This document shows positions 28,641-38,187 of a stretch of 64,000 nucleotides of DNA, piece by piece; position 1 is the stretch's first letter, and each line of letters begins with the position of its first letter. A program made the translations under genes and the position numbers. The DNA is from CAMAVH01 sp964628235 (GTDB lineage Bacteria > Pseudomonadota > Alphaproteobacteria > SMXQ01). Below the pieces are notes generated by a model. It ran no database searches. It was given only the letters and a program-made list of their open reading frames with translations, and was not told where the DNA came from. The stretch spans positions 1 to 64,000 of the forward strand of contig CAZVLU010000006.1 of NCBI GenBank assembly GCA_964628235.1, written 5' to 3'.

Positions 28641-30674
28641 ATGTCGTCCATACCGCCGCGCGATCCTAGAGCGACCGATCTGCCTCCGCCCGAAGCGGAG
28701 CGCGAGGACGCGCGACCTGCGGTACAACTATCCCGAAAAGGCATGGCGGAAGCGCCGCAGCCGTTCATCGACGACGATCTCGCCAGCGCCGCGCAAGAAA
28801 ATGGCGCAAAAGAAATTGGCGTTTCGGTCATCAAAAAATTTCTCAAGACGCTCGACGGCTCGCCCGGCGTCTATCGCATGATGAATGCCGCCGGCGATGT
28901 GCTCTATGTCGGCAAGGCGAAGCACCTGAAGCGGCGCGTGACGAACTACACGCAGCCCGACCGCCTGAGCATCCGCATCGCCCGCGTCGTCGCCGCCACC
29001 GCCAGCATGGAGGTGGTGACGACCCACACCGAGGCCGAAGCGCTGCTGCTCGAGAGCAACCTGATCAAGAAGCTCAAGCCGCGCTACAACGTGCTGCTGC
29101 GCGACGACAAGTCGTTCCCCTACATCATGATCACCGGCCAGACGGAATGGCCGCGCATCACCAAATATCGCGGCGCGCAGACCCAGCCCGGCGAATATTT
29201 CGGCCCCTTCGCCTCGGGTCTCGCGGTCAATCAGACCTTGGCCGCGCTGGAACGCGCCTTCCCGCTGCGTTCCTGCTCCGACAGCGTGTTCGCCAGCCGC
29301 ACGCGGCCCTGCCTGCAGTTCCAGATCAAGCGCTGCAGCGCGCCCTGCGTCGAACGCATCGCCAAGCCGGCCTATGACGCCATGGTCGACGAGGCGCGCC
29401 AATTCCTCTCGGGCCGCAGCCAGGACATCCAGCGCGCGCTCTCGGCGCAGATGACGGCGGCGAGCGACAGCCTCGATTACGAGGGCGCCGCCGTGCTGCG
29501 CGACCGCATCCGGGCCCTGACGCAAATCCAGTCGCGCCAGGACATCAACGTGCAGGGCCTCGGCGAGGCCGATGTGCTGGCCGTCCATCTCGACGGCGGG
29601 CAATGCTGCATCCAGGTGTTCTTCTTCCGCGCCGGCCAGAACCTCGGCAACCGCAGCTATTTCCCGAGCCAGACGGCCAACCTGACGGCGTCCGACATTC
29701 TCGAAGCCTTCATGGGCCAGTTCTACGCCAACCATCCGCCGCCGAAACTGGTGCTGACCAGCCATGAGCTGCCCAACGGCGGGCTGATGGCCGAGGCCCT
29801 GTCGATGCGCGCCAACCGCCGCGTGGCGCTCGGCGCGCCGAGCCGCGGCAGCAAGCGCAAGCTGATCGAGCATGCCCTGGCCAACGCGGCGCAGGCCTTG
29901 GCGCGGCGCATGGCGGAAAGCGCCACCCAGCGCAAATTGCTCGAAGGCGTCGCCGACGTCTTCGGCCTCGACGGCACGCCCGAGCGCATCGAGGTTTACG
30001 ACAACAGCCATATCTCCGGCACCAACGCGATCGGCGCGGTGATCGTCGCCGGGCCCGAGGGGCTGATGAAGAACGCCTGGCGCAAGTTCAACATCCGTAC
30101 CGTCGCGCCGACCGGCCATAGCGAGAACAGCCAGGGTGGCGACGATTACGCCATGATGCGCGAGGTGCTGACGCGGCGCTTCGCCCGCGCCCTGAAAGAA
30201 GACCCCGAGCGGACCAAGGGCCAGTGGCCCGACCTGGTGCTGATCGACGGCGGCGCCGGCCAGCTCAAGATCGCCTGCGAGGTCTTCGCCGATCTCGGCG
30301 TCACCGATGTCGGCCTCGCCGGAGTCGCCAAAGGCCCCGACCGCAACGCCGGGCGCGAGCGCTTCTTCATGCCGGGCCGCGAACCCTTCAGCCTGGAGCC
30401 GAACGACCCGGTGCTGTACTTCCTGCAGCGCCTGCGCGACGAGGCGCACCGCTTCGCCATCGGCGGCCATCGCGCCAAACGCTCGGCCGCCATCGGCCGC
30501 TCGCAGCTCGACGAAGTGGCCGGCATCGGCGCGACGCGCAAACGCGCCCTGCTGCATCATTTCGGCTCGGCCCGCGCCGTCGCCGAAGCCGGCCTCGGCG
30601 ACCTCGAAGCCGTCCGCGGCATCTCGCGCGCCGTGGCGAAGAAGATTTACGATCATTTCCATGGCGGGAAGTGA
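28641..30674 (+). CDS. uvrC: Excinuclease ABC subunit UvrC
   Basis: UvrC makes both incisions in nucleotide excision repair. The 677-residue protein contains the GIY-YIG nuclease (GSPGVYRMMN then VLYVGKAKHLKRRV, about residues 74-100), a cysteine-rich region (RPCLQFQIKRCSAPC), a UVR domain (SDSLDYEGAAVLRDRI), the RNase H-like second nuclease (VYDNSHISG and LVLIDGGAGQL) and C-terminal tandem helix-hairpin-helix. The N-terminus has about 55 extra residues if the ATG at 28641 is used; the ATG at 28743 would give a more usual length. Confidence 0.96.
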   Translation: MSSIPPRDPRATDLPPPEAEREDARPAVQLSRKGMAEAPQPFIDDDLASAAQENGAKEIGVSVIKKFLKTLDGSPGVYRMMNAAGDVLYVGKAKHLKRRVTNYTQPDRLSIRIARVVAATASMEVVTTHTEAEALLLESNLIKKLKPRYNVLLRDDKSFPYIMITGQTEWPRITKYRGAQTQPGEYFGPFASGLAVNQTLAALERAFPLRSCSDSVFASRTRPCLQFQIKRCSAPCVERIAKPAYDAMVDEARQFLSGRSQDIQRALSAQMTAASDSLDYEGAAVLRDRIRALTQIQSRQDINVQGLGEADVLAVHLDGGQCCIQVFFFRAGQNLGNRSYFPSQTANLTASDILEAFMGQFYANHPPPKLVLTSHELPNGGLMAEALSMRANRRVALGAPSRGSKRKLIEHALANAAQALARRMAESATQRKLLEGVADVFGLDGTPERIEVYDNSHISGTNAIGAVIVAGPEGLMKNAWRKFNIRTVAPTGHSENSQGGDDYAMMREVLTRRFARALKEDPERTKGQWPDLVLIDGGAGQLKIACEVFADLGVTDVGLAGVAKGPDRNAGRERFFMPGREPFSLEPNDPVLYFLQRLRDEAHRFAIGGHRAKRSAAIGRSQLDEVAGIGATRKRALLHHFGSARAVAEAGLGDLEAVRGISRAVAKKIYDHFHGGK

Positions 30675-30701
30675 GAAAGCACTGCTCCAATTTTCCCGTT
30701 T

Positions 30702-30816
30702 GTCATGCCCGGGCTTGGGTCCGACAGAATGTCGGCCTCCGGCCGATCCGGCACCCACGCCCTTTTCGTGGCCGCAGCGTAAGGCGTGGATGCCCGCACC
30801 AACTGCGGGCATGACG
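30702..30816. repeat. Long palindromic intergenic repeat, family 2, copy B
   Basis: It starts GTCATGCCCGGGCTTGGGTC and ends AACTGCGGGCATGACG, with an extra inner dyad GACAGAATGTCGGCC...GGCCGATC. It lies between uvrC and pgsA. Confidence 0.8.
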
Positions 30817-30896
30817 CAAAATGAATAGTGACGCTTCCGTGACTGCGGCGATTTGGTGCGCTTTGCCTGTGGCCGTTCCACCGGCGGCTGGTTAAA

Positions 30897-31481
30897 ATGG
30901 CCCTCATGTTCAAGCTCCCGAACCTGCTGACCTTTTCGCGCATCGGCGTCATCCCGCTGCTCGTCGCCGCCTTCTATCTGGACGACCCGATGGGCAATAT
31001 CGTCGCCTGCGCGCTGTTCGCGCTGGCCGCCGTCACCGATTATCTCGACGGCTATCTGGCGCGCGCCTGGAGCCAGCAATCGAACCTCGGGCGCTTCCTC
31101 GATCCGGTCGCCGACAAGCTGATGGTCGCCGCCGCGATTTTGATGATGGTCGCCTTCGGCATGATCTCGGGCTGGTCGATCCTCGCCGCCCTGGTCATCC
31201 TGTGCCGCGAGATTCTCGTCTCGGGCCTGCGCGAATTCCTCGCCGAGCTGCGCGTCGGCCTGCCGGTGAGCAAGCTGGCCAAATGGAAGACGACGATCCA
31301 GATGATCGCCATCACGCTGCTGCTGCTCGGCGACGCCGGCCCCGATTGGCTGCCGGTCGTGGCGCTCGGCGATATCGCGCTGTGGATCGCCGCAGTGCTG
31401 ACGCTGATCACCGGCTACGACTATCTGCGCGCCGGCCTGCGCCACATGCGCGAAGACGGCTCCCCCGGCCCGGCCGAGTAA
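30897..31481 (+). CDS. pgsA: CDP-diacylglycerol-glycerol-3-phosphate 3-phosphatidyltransferase
   Basis: PgsA makes phosphatidylglycerol phosphate in the inner membrane. The 194-residue protein has about four to five membrane helices. The CDP-alcohol phosphotransferase motif D(x2)DG(x2)AR(x8)G(x3)D(x3)D is complete at residues 48-73 (TDYLDGYLAR then GRFLDPVADK). The start could be the ATG at 30897 or that at 30906. moaD follows after seven bases. Confidence 0.94.
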   Translation: MALMFKLPNLLTFSRIGVIPLLVAAFYLDDPMGNIVACALFALAAVTDYLDGYLARAWSQQSNLGRFLDPVADKLMVAAAILMMVAFGMISGWSILAALVILCREILVSGLREFLAELRVGLPVSKLAKWKTTIQMIAITLLLLGDAGPDWLPVVALGDIALWIAAVLTLITGYDYLRAGLRHMREDGSPGPAE

Positions 31482-31488
31482 TCGGCCA

Positions 31489-31740
31489 ATGAAATTGCTC
31501 TATTTCGCCTGGCTGCGCCAAAAGATCGGCAGCGCCGAAGAGACTCTGACGCCGCCCGCCGACGTCGCGACGGTCGGCGCGCTGCTCGCCTGGCTGCAAA
31601 CGCGCGGCCCCGGCTATGCCGAAGCCCTGAAGGATTTGTCGGTGGTGCGCGTCGCCGTGAACCAGGAGTTCGCGCAACGCGGCGATCCGGTCAAAGCCGA
31701 CGACGAAGTGGCGCTGTTTCCCCCCGTGACGGGAGGCTGA
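31489..31740 (+). CDS. moaD: Molybdopterin synthase sulfur carrier subunit
   Basis: The 83-residue ubiquitin-fold protein ends in the required Gly-Gly (FPPVTGG), where the thiocarboxylate forms. It starts MKLLYFAWLRQKIG, typical for MoaD. It donates sulfur to precursor Z together with MoaE, whose gene starts two bases after its stop. Confidence 0.95.
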   Translation: MKLLYFAWLRQKIGSAEETLTPPADVATVGALLAWLQTRGPGYAEALKDLSVVRVAVNQEFAQRGDPVKADDEVALFPPVTGG

Positions 31741-31742
31741 CC

Positions 31743-32210
31743 ATGATCCGCGTGCAGCGCGAGGATTTCGACATCGGCGCCGAGTTGGACGCGCTGACCA
31801 AAGGCCGCAGCGACATTGGCGGGCTGGCCATGTTCGCCGGCCTGGTGCGCGACTTCGTCGGCAAGGACAAAGCCGCCGGCGCCGAAGTCTCGGCCATGAC
31901 GCTGGAGCATTATCCCGGCATGACCGAGAAGCGCCTCGCCGAGATCGAGGCCGAAGCCAACAAGCGCTGGCCGCTCGAAGCCTCTCTCATCATCCATCGC
32001 TATGGCAAGCTGACGGCGGGCGAGCGCATCGTGCTCGTCGCCTGCGCCAGCGCCCACCGCGAAGACGCCTTCGCCGCCTGCCAATTCCTCATGGACTGGC
32101 TCAAGACCTCCGCGCCCTTCTGGAAACAGGAAGACACGGCGGAGGGCCCGCGCTGGGTCGAGGCCGACGCCAAGGATGACGCGTTGGCGGCGCGGTGGAA
32201 GAGGCCATAG
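31743..32210 (+). CDS. moaE: Molybdopterin synthase catalytic subunit
   Basis: MoaE converts precursor Z to molybdopterin in a heterotetramer with MoaD. The 155-residue protein shows GGLAMFAGLVRDFVG, LEHYPGMTEKRL, RYGKLTAGERIVLVA and the active-site segment LMDWLKTSAPFWKQE with two catalytic lysines. It closes the pgsA-moaD-moaE group. The molybdopterin enzyme MsrP encoded at 15.6 kb is one user of the cofactor. Confidence 0.95.
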   Translation: MIRVQREDFDIGAELDALTKGRSDIGGLAMFAGLVRDFVGKDKAAGAEVSAMTLEHYPGMTEKRLAEIEAEANKRWPLEASLIIHRYGKLTAGERIVLVACASAHREDAFAACQFLMDWLKTSAPFWKQEDTAEGPRWVEADAKDDALAARWKRP

Positions 32211-32223
32211 CTCTCTGCATTTC

Positions 32224-32339
32224 CGTCATGCCCGCACTTGGTGCGGGTATCCACGCCTTACGATGTATTCACAAAAAAGGCGTGGATGCCGTCGGCCATT
32301 AGGCCGACCTATGGTCGGACGCCGAGCCCGGGCATGACG
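32224..32339. repeat. Long palindromic intergenic repeat, family 2, copy C
   Basis: It starts CGTCATGCCCGCACTTGGTG and ends GCCCGGGCATGACG, with inner CCACGCCTT/AAGGCGTGG arms and an extra GTCGGCC/GGCCGAC dyad. It lies between the convergent moaE and ilvE genes. Confidence 0.8.
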
Positions 32340-32366
32340 ATTGGAGAAACTCAAGTGGCCGTCATG

Positions 32367-32395
32367 AAAAAGGGCGCTCGAACGAGCGCCCTTTT
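32367..32395 (-). terminator. Intrinsic terminator of ilvE
   Basis: AAAAGGGCGCTCG-aa-CGAGCGCCCTTTT lies about 22 bases after the ilvE stop. The symmetry allows it to work in both directions. Confidence 0.88.
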
Positions 32396-32417
32396 CGATT
32401 CAGCTATAAGGCGAAGG

Positions 32418-33305
32418 CTACGCCGAGACCGCCGCCTTGCCGTTCACCAGATTGTCGTAGTCCTGCATCAGCGCCCGCGTCACGGGGCCGACGGTGAACT
32501 TATATTCATCGACTTCGGAAACCGGCGTCACTTCGGCGGCGGTGCCGGTGAGGAACATCTCCTGCGACTTGGCGAGCTCGTCCGGCATGATGGCGCGCTC
32601 GATCACCTTGATACCGCGCTTCTTGGCGAGCTCGATCACCGTCTGGCGCGTGATGCCGTTGAGGAAGCAGTCCGGCGTCGGCGTGTGGATCTCGCCGTTC
32701 TGCACCAGGAAGATGTTGGCGCCGGTCGATTCGGCGAGCTGGCCGCGATAGTCGAGCATCAGCGCGTCGTCGTAGCCCTTGGCCTCGGCGGCGTGCTTCG
32801 ACAGGGTGCAGATCATGTAGAGGCCGGACGCCTTGGCGTGGACCGGCTCGGTCTCGGGCGACGGGCGCTTGTAGATGGCGCGCGTCAGGCGCAGGCCGCG
32901 CATGCGCGCTTCCGGCGTGAAGTAGGACGGCCATTCCCACACGGCGATCGAGACATGGATCTTGGTGGCCTGGGCCGACACCGCCATCATCTCGGTGCCG
33001 CGCCAGGCGACCGGGCGGACATAGGCGTTGGCGAAGCCCGAGACCTTCACCATCTCCTCGCTCGCCTTATCGATCTCCTCGACGCTGTAGGGGATGGTCA
33101 TGCCGAGAGTCTCGGCCGACTTGAACAGGCGCAGGGTATGCTCGTGCAGTTTGAAGATTTTGCCCGAGTAGGCGCGCTCGCCCTCGAAGACGACGCTGGC
33201 GTAATGCAAGCCGTGGCTCAGGACGTGGATATTGGCGTCGCGCCAATTCACCTGTTTGCCGTCGAACCAGATCAGGCCGTCGCGATCGTCGAAAGGTGCC
33301 GCCAT
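32418..33305 (-). CDS. ilvE: Branched-chain amino acid aminotransferase
   Basis: This fold-type IV PLP enzyme makes valine, leucine and isoleucine from their keto acids. The 295-residue protein shows HGLHYASVVFEGERAY, the RPVAWRG substrate loop, the PLP-lysine region HAKASGLYM, EAKGYDDALMLD and GITRQTVIELA. The ATG at 33305 (MAAPFDDRDG) fits the family; the frame continues 19 codons upstream. It is divergent from a MarR-type gene, with 77 bases between. Confidence 0.93.
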   Translation of the reverse strand: MAAPFDDRDGLIWFDGKQVNWRDANIHVLSHGLHYASVVFEGERAYSGKIFKLHEHTLRLFKSAETLGMTIPYSVEEIDKASEEMVKVSGFANAYVRPVAWRGTEMMAVSAQATKIHVSIAVWEWPSYFTPEARMRGLRLTRAIYKRPSPETEPVHAKASGLYMICTLSKHAAEAKGYDDALMLDYRGQLAESTGANIFLVQNGEIHTPTPDCFLNGITRQTVIELAKKRGIKVIERAIMPDELAKSQEMFLTGTAAEVTPVSEVDEYKFTVGPVTRALMQDYDNLVNGKAAVSA

Positions 33306-33382
33306 GATAATTTTCTTTCGCAGGAGTCGGGGGATGTGCAAGCCTATTGCGCCAACTAGCATCCTCAGGCATATAAGTCAAC

Positions 33383-33901
33383 ATGGCTGACATAAAATCC
33401 GGCGTAAACCCGCTCTTCCTGCGCGAAGAAGAACTCCGCCAAGGCATGGAGCTGCTGTTCTACGCCTATCGCGACTTCACCGACGAAGCCGACGCCATGC
33501 TGGTGCGCTACAAGCTCGGCCGCGCCCATCACCGGGCGCTCTATTTCGTCGGCCGCCATCCGGGCATCAGCGTCTCCGAATTGCTCGCCATCCTGCGCAT
33601 CACCAAGCAGAGCCTGGCGCGCGTGCTGAACGATCTGGTGCGCCAGGGCTTCATCACCCAGACCGCCGGCATGAGCGACCGCCGCCGCCGCCATCTCGAG
33701 CTGACGCCCAAGGGCCTCGATCTCGAACGGCAGATCACCGAGAAGCAGCGCACGCGCATCGCGCGGGCCTACCGCCAGGCCGGCGGCGAAGCGGTCGAGG
33801 GTTTCCGCAAGGTGCTGCTCGGCATCATCAACGAGCATGACCGCCGCCTGCTGCAGCCGCCCGCTGCGGGCCCCAATTTGCCGACGCCGAAGCGGCCCTG
33901 A
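33383..33901 (+). CDS. petP: MarR family regulator, PetP-like
   Basis: The 172-residue winged helix-turn-helix protein has RQGMELLFYAYRDFT, a conserved N-terminal block, then SVSELLAILRITKQSLARVL as recognition region and SDRRRRHLELTP as wing. With the response regulator 17 bases downstream it matches the petP-petR pair that in Rhodobacter capsulatus is needed for cytochrome bc1 expression. Here bc1 genes do occur, but about 29 kb away. The symbol rests on gene order and my recollection of the family. Confidence 0.8.
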   Translation: MADIKSGVNPLFLREEELRQGMELLFYAYRDFTDEADAMLVRYKLGRAHHRALYFVGRHPGISVSELLAILRITKQSLARVLNDLVRQGFITQTAGMSDRRRRHLELTPKGLDLERQITEKQRTRIARAYRQAGGEAVEGFRKVLLGIINEHDRRLLQPPAAGPNLPTPKRP

Positions 33902-33918
33902 CTCCCTATAATCGGCTT

Positions 33919-34704
33919 ATGAGCGACCAGTCTCAGACAGCGGCCGACCCAGACGCGCCCGAACCTGACGCGCCGATCGACCACCCGCATGTGCTGGTGG
34001 TCGACGACGACCGCCGCCTGCGCGATCTGCTGCAACGCTATCTCGCCGAGAACGGCTTTCGCGTCACCACGGCGGGCGACGCCGCGCTGGCGCGCGCCAA
34101 GCTCGCCAGCCTGGCCTTCGACCTGATCGTGCTCGACGTGATGATGCCGGGCGAAAGCGGCCTCGACCTGACCGCCAGCCTGCGCGCCGCTTCCATGCCG
34201 AAGCACAGCCGCGTGCCGATCCTGCTGCTCACCGCCATGGGCGAAGCGGAGGACCGCATCCGCGGCCTCGAGCGCGGGGCGGACGACTATCTGCCCAAGC
34301 CGTTCGAGCCGCGCGAACTGGTGCTGCGCATCAAGACGATCCTTGCCCGCGTGCGCGAGCCGGCGCCGCAGACGACGCCGCCCAAGCTGCTGCGTCTCGG
34401 CGACTATGTTTTCATGCCGACGCGCGACGAGCTGCGGCGCGGCGCCATCGTCGTGCGCTTGACAACGGGCGAAGCGGCGCTGCTGCGCGCCCTAGCCGAG
34501 AAGCCCGGCGAACCTTTGAGCCGCGAGGAACTGTCGCGCCGCACCAATCCCAGCCAGGATGGCAACGATAGCGAGGACGCCGGGGCGACGCGCGCCGTCG
34601 ATGTGCAGGTGACTCGCCTGCGCCGCAAGATCGAGCCCGACCCGAAGGAGCCGCGCTATCTGCAGACCGTGCGCGGCCAGGGCTATGTCCTAAGGCCGGA
34701 CTAA
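33919..34704 (+). CDS. petR: OmpR-family response regulator, PetR-like
   Basis: The 261-residue two-domain regulator has a receiver domain with VLVVDDDRRLRD, phosphoacceptor Asp at about residue 73 (LIVLDVMMPGESG), and KPFEPREL. A winged-helix output domain follows (AVDVQVTRLRRKIEPDP, RGQGYVLRP). About 20 acidic and proline-rich residues precede the receiver. The sensor kinase gene begins 13 bases downstream, so the two form a two-component pair. Confidence 0.9.
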   Translation: MSDQSQTAADPDAPEPDAPIDHPHVLVVDDDRRLRDLLQRYLAENGFRVTTAGDAALARAKLASLAFDLIVLDVMMPGESGLDLTASLRAASMPKHSRVPILLLTAMGEAEDRIRGLERGADDYLPKPFEPRELVLRIKTILARVREPAPQTTPPKLLRLGDYVFMPTRDELRRGAIVVRLTTGEAALLRALAEKPGEPLSREELSRRTNPSQDGNDSEDAGATRAVDVQVTRLRRKIEPDPKEPRYLQTVRGQGYVLRPD

Positions 34705-34717
34705 TGAGCTGCGTGAG

Positions 34718-36052
34718 ATGAACCCCGTCACCCGCACGATTAAGATGCTGCTGCCGCGCGGCCTGTTCGGCCGCTCGCTGCTCATCATCGTCATGCCGCT
34801 GATCCTGCTGCAATTGATCTCGGCGACCGTGTTCTACGAGCGCCATTGGGACAATGTGGCGCGCCGCCTCGCCAGCGTGCTGGCCGGCGACATCGGCACC
34901 GTGGTCGACGCCTTCCGCGAGACTCAGTCGCCCGAGGGCCGCGAGCGCGTGCTGACCATCGCCGCCGTCAACATGGGGCTCGGCCTGTCGTTCCGCGACG
35001 GCGCCATCCTGCCCAATGTCGCGACCGCCAAGATGCTGGCCGGCGACGAGATCCTGCTGCGCACGCTGACCGACACGCTGGCGCGGCCCTTCACCTTCGA
35101 GCTTGCCGGCGACGACGGCGATATCGCCATCCATGTGCAATTGCCCGACGGCGTGCTCGACGTGCTGGCACCGCGCAAACGCCTTTACACCTCGACGACC
35201 TATATCTTCGTCATGTGGATGGTCGGCTCGTCCTTGGTGCTGTTCGGCGTCGCCATGATCTTCATGCGCAACCAGGTGCGCCCCATTCGCCGCCTCGCCA
35301 TCGCCGCCGACGCGCTCGGCAAGGGCCGCGACGTGCCGACCTTCAAGCTGCAAGGTGCCACCGAAGTGCGCCAAGCCGCCACCGCCTTCAACCTGATGCG
35401 CGACCGCCTGCTGCGCCAGCTCGGCCAGCGCACCGAGATGCTGGCCGGCGTGTCGCACGATCTGCGCACGCCGTTGACGCGCATGAAACTGCAGCTCGCC
35501 ATGCTCAAGGACGGCCCGGATGTCGCCGAACTCAAAGCCGAGCTCAACGCAGACTTGGCCGAGATGGAGACGATGATCGAGCATTACCTCGCCTTCGCGC
35601 GCGGCGAAGGCCCTGAGGAGCCGACGCCGACCGATCTCGGCGAGTTGCTGGCCGACGCCGTGAACGGCGCCCAGCGCGCCGGCGGCAAGGTCGGCCTGTT
35701 CACCGAGGGCGATCTGTCGCTGCCGTTGCGCCCAGCGGCGTTCAAGCGCTGCCTCGCCAACCTGATCGGCAACGCCATGCGCTATGGCAAGACCGTCATG
35801 GTCAAGGCCGCGCGGATGGGCGACAGCATCGAAGTGACGGTGGACGACGACGGCCCCGGCATCGCCCCTGACCGCCGCGAAGAGGTGTTCCGCCCGTTCC
35901 GCCGCCTGGAGGAATCGCGCAACATCGAGACCGGCGGCGTCGGCTTAGGGCTGACCATCGCGCGCGACATCGTCCATGCCCACGGCGGCGCGATCCTGCT
36001 CGAAGACTCGCCGCTCGGCGGCCTGCGCGCCCGGCTGCGCTTGCCGGTGTAG
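34718..36052 (+). CDS. EnvZ-type membrane sensor histidine kinase
   Basis: The 444-residue protein has two membrane helices, at about 12-34 (LLIIVMPLILLQLISATVF) and 158-180 (FVMWMVGSSLVLFGVAMIF). They flank a periplasmic sensor region of about 120 residues. HAMP (RRLAIAADALGKG), the HisKA H box GVSHDLRTPLTRMK and an ATPase domain with NLIGNAMRYG and DDDGPGI follow. It is the likely kinase for the preceding regulator. The signal is unknown. Confidence 0.92.
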   Translation: MNPVTRTIKMLLPRGLFGRSLLIIVMPLILLQLISATVFYERHWDNVARRLASVLAGDIGTVVDAFRETQSPEGRERVLTIAAVNMGLGLSFRDGAILPNVATAKMLAGDEILLRTLTDTLARPFTFELAGDDGDIAIHVQLPDGVLDVLAPRKRLYTSTTYIFVMWMVGSSLVLFGVAMIFMRNQVRPIRRLAIAADALGKGRDVPTFKLQGATEVRQAATAFNLMRDRLLRQLGQRTEMLAGVSHDLRTPLTRMKLQLAMLKDGPDVAELKAELNADLAEMETMIEHYLAFARGEGPEEPTPTDLGELLADAVNGAQRAGGKVGLFTEGDLSLPLRPAAFKRCLANLIGNAMRYGKTVMVKAARMGDSIEVTVDDDGPGIAPDRREEVFRPFRRLEESRNIETGGVGLGLTIARDIVHAHGGAILLEDSPLGGLRARLRLPV

Positions 36053-36057
36053 GCAGC

Positions 36058-36149
36058 CCCCTCACCCGCTCGCTTCGCTCGCACCCTCTCCCGCAAGGGG
36101 AGAGGGTCTCTTCTCCCTCCCCCTTAACGGGGGAGGGCCGGGGTGGGGG
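36058..36149. repeat. Pair of GC-rich palindromic repeats in opposite orientation
   Basis: Positions 36058-36110 read, on the minus strand, CCCTCTCCCCTTGCGGGAGA followed by GGGTGCGAGCGAAGCGAGCG and GGTGAGGGG. Positions 36114-36149 are a family 1 copy, TCCCTCCCCCTTAACGGGGG then AGGGCCGGGGTGGGGG. They lie between the convergent kinase and proC operons. Confidence 0.8.
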
Positions 36150-36160
36150 CGTACGCCCGC

Positions 36161-36378
36161 CTACTCGCGCTTCGAGCAGATCAGCGCGCGCTCGGCGTTG
36201 AAGACGATCTGCGCGTCGCGCAGCGGCGTCTAAGTCGGCGGCGCGTCCGTCACAGCGGCCGGCGGCGCGGATATCGGCGCGGACGCGGGCGGTTCGACCG
36301 TCGCCGTCGGCGTCATCGCGATGCGGATCAGCGCGTAAGCCATGCCGATTGCGATGAGCAGCAGGGAAATCTTGCGCA

Positions 36379-36379
<1 letters not shown>
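36161..36379 (-). pseudogene. Small membrane protein gene interrupted by in-frame TAG
   Basis: The ATG at 36379 overlaps the proC stop by one base (TGATG), so it is translationally coupled. It encodes MRKISLLLIAIGMAYALIRI, a single membrane helix, then a Pro/Ala-rich segment. A TAG at 36230-36232 ends it after 49 residues. The same frame continues past the TAG as TPLRDAQIVFNAERALICSK and two more residues to a TAG at 36161. The downstream part looks like real protein, with normal composition, and the total would be about 72 residues. Either the ancestral gene has been broken by one base change, or the UAG is read through or is a sequence error. The function is unknown. Confidence 0.55.
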
Positions 36380-37212
<833 letters not shown>

Positions 37213-37222
37213 GGAAGGAAGG

Positions 37223-37729
37223 TTACGCCTCGCCGATGGGATCGATCAACGCCATCGCCACGGCATCCTCGGGCGACTTGCCGCCCCAGATGACGAATTG
37301 GAAGGCGGGATAGAAGCGCTCGGACTCGCTGAGCGCCACGTTGACCAGATCCTCGATCTGCTCGGACGTCGCCCCGCCGGTGCCGCGCAGCAGCATGGCA
37401 TGGCGGAAGATCGGCAGGCCGTCCTCCGACCAGAGATCGAAATGGCCGAGCCACATCTTCTCATTGACCATGGCGAGCAGGCCGTGGACCGGCGCGCGTT
37501 TCTGCTTGGGAACCCGCATGTCGAAGGCGCAGGAGAAATGCAACGCCGAGGCGTCTTCGCGCCAGGCGAAGAAGAGCCGGTAGTCGCACCAGCGCCCGGC
37601 GATCTCCACGGCCAATTCGTCGTCGGCAGCGCGTTCGAACGTCCATTCGTTGGCGGCGACGATTTGTTCGACGAGATCGATGGGATTGTCGGCGGAAGAC
37701 GAGTCGCTTTCGAGGACGGCAAGCGGCAT
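37223..37729 (-). CDS. YbjN domain-containing protein
   Basis: This 168-residue cytoplasmic protein of the YbjN family has a type III secretion chaperone-like fold. Typical segments are DNPIDLVEQIVAANEWTFER, HFSCAFDMRVPKQKR, LLAMVNEKMWLGHFDLW and GLPIFRHAMLLRG. The ATG at 37729 follows GGAGGAGCCTC, a strong ribosome site. It precedes proC in one operon, an order common in alphaproteobacteria. The molecular role of the family is unclear. Confidence 0.88.
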   Translation of the reverse strand: MPLAVLESDSSSADNPIDLVEQIVAANEWTFERAADDELAVEIAGRWCDYRLFFAWREDASALHFSCAFDMRVPKQKRAPVHGLLAMVNEKMWLGHFDLWSEDGLPIFRHAMLLRGTGGATSEQIEDLVNVALSESERFYPAFQFVIWGGKSPEDAVAMALIDPIGEA

Positions 37730-38087
37730 GAGGCTCCTCCACAAAGTGAGCGCTCAGGGCCGGTCGCGGGAGATGCCGCAAAGGCCGGACCCGCAGCCAT
37801 TTTCGCTCTCCGACACGCGTACCCTACGAGGGCTAGTGGGCAAATGGCTGACACCCACAAGAAAGAGTATTGACGAAGGCGAATCGCGGCGCAAGGCCGC
37901 AATGAGTCTCGCGAGTCCTTTTCGTCAAAATTTTTTGTGGATAACCATCGCGGCAGACTCGCTTTGCGAGTCGCGCTGCTGACGCACATTGAATCAGACG
38001 CGCAAGAAAAGAATCGAAGCGGCTGATTCGACTCGGGAAACTCTCACCGTCCTTCAGTCGCTATGCAGGACCCGGCTTTGCCATTTT
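37730..38087. other. Gene-free stretch with GANTC cluster and DnaA box
   Basis: There is no gene. Nine GANTC sites lie between 37881 and 38034: at 37881, 37904, 37913, 37956, 37968, 37991, 38011, 38025 and 38030. GANTC is the CcrM methylation target of alphaproteobacteria, and about one site would be expected in this length. A perfect DnaA box (TGTGGATAA, 37936-37944) sits beside a T-rich tract. A strong dyad GACTCGC-ttt-GCGAGTC is at 37956-37972 and another, GCGGC-N5-GCCGC, at 37886-37900. This looks like a methylation-dependent control element. A replication origin is possible but not shown. Confidence 0.6.
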
Positions 38088-38175
38088 CGTCATGGCCGGA
38101 CTTGGTCCGGCCATCCACGCCTTACGATGTCGCAACGAAAAAGGCGTGGATGCCCGCACCAAGTGCGGGCATGAC
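38088..38175. repeat. Long palindromic intergenic repeat, family 2, copy D
   Basis: CGTCATGGCCGGACTTGGTC at the start is identical to copy A. It ends CCAAGTGCGGGCATGAC, with inner CCACGCCTT/AAGGCGTGG arms. Confidence 0.85.
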
Positions 38176-38187
38176 AATCAACGAGGC

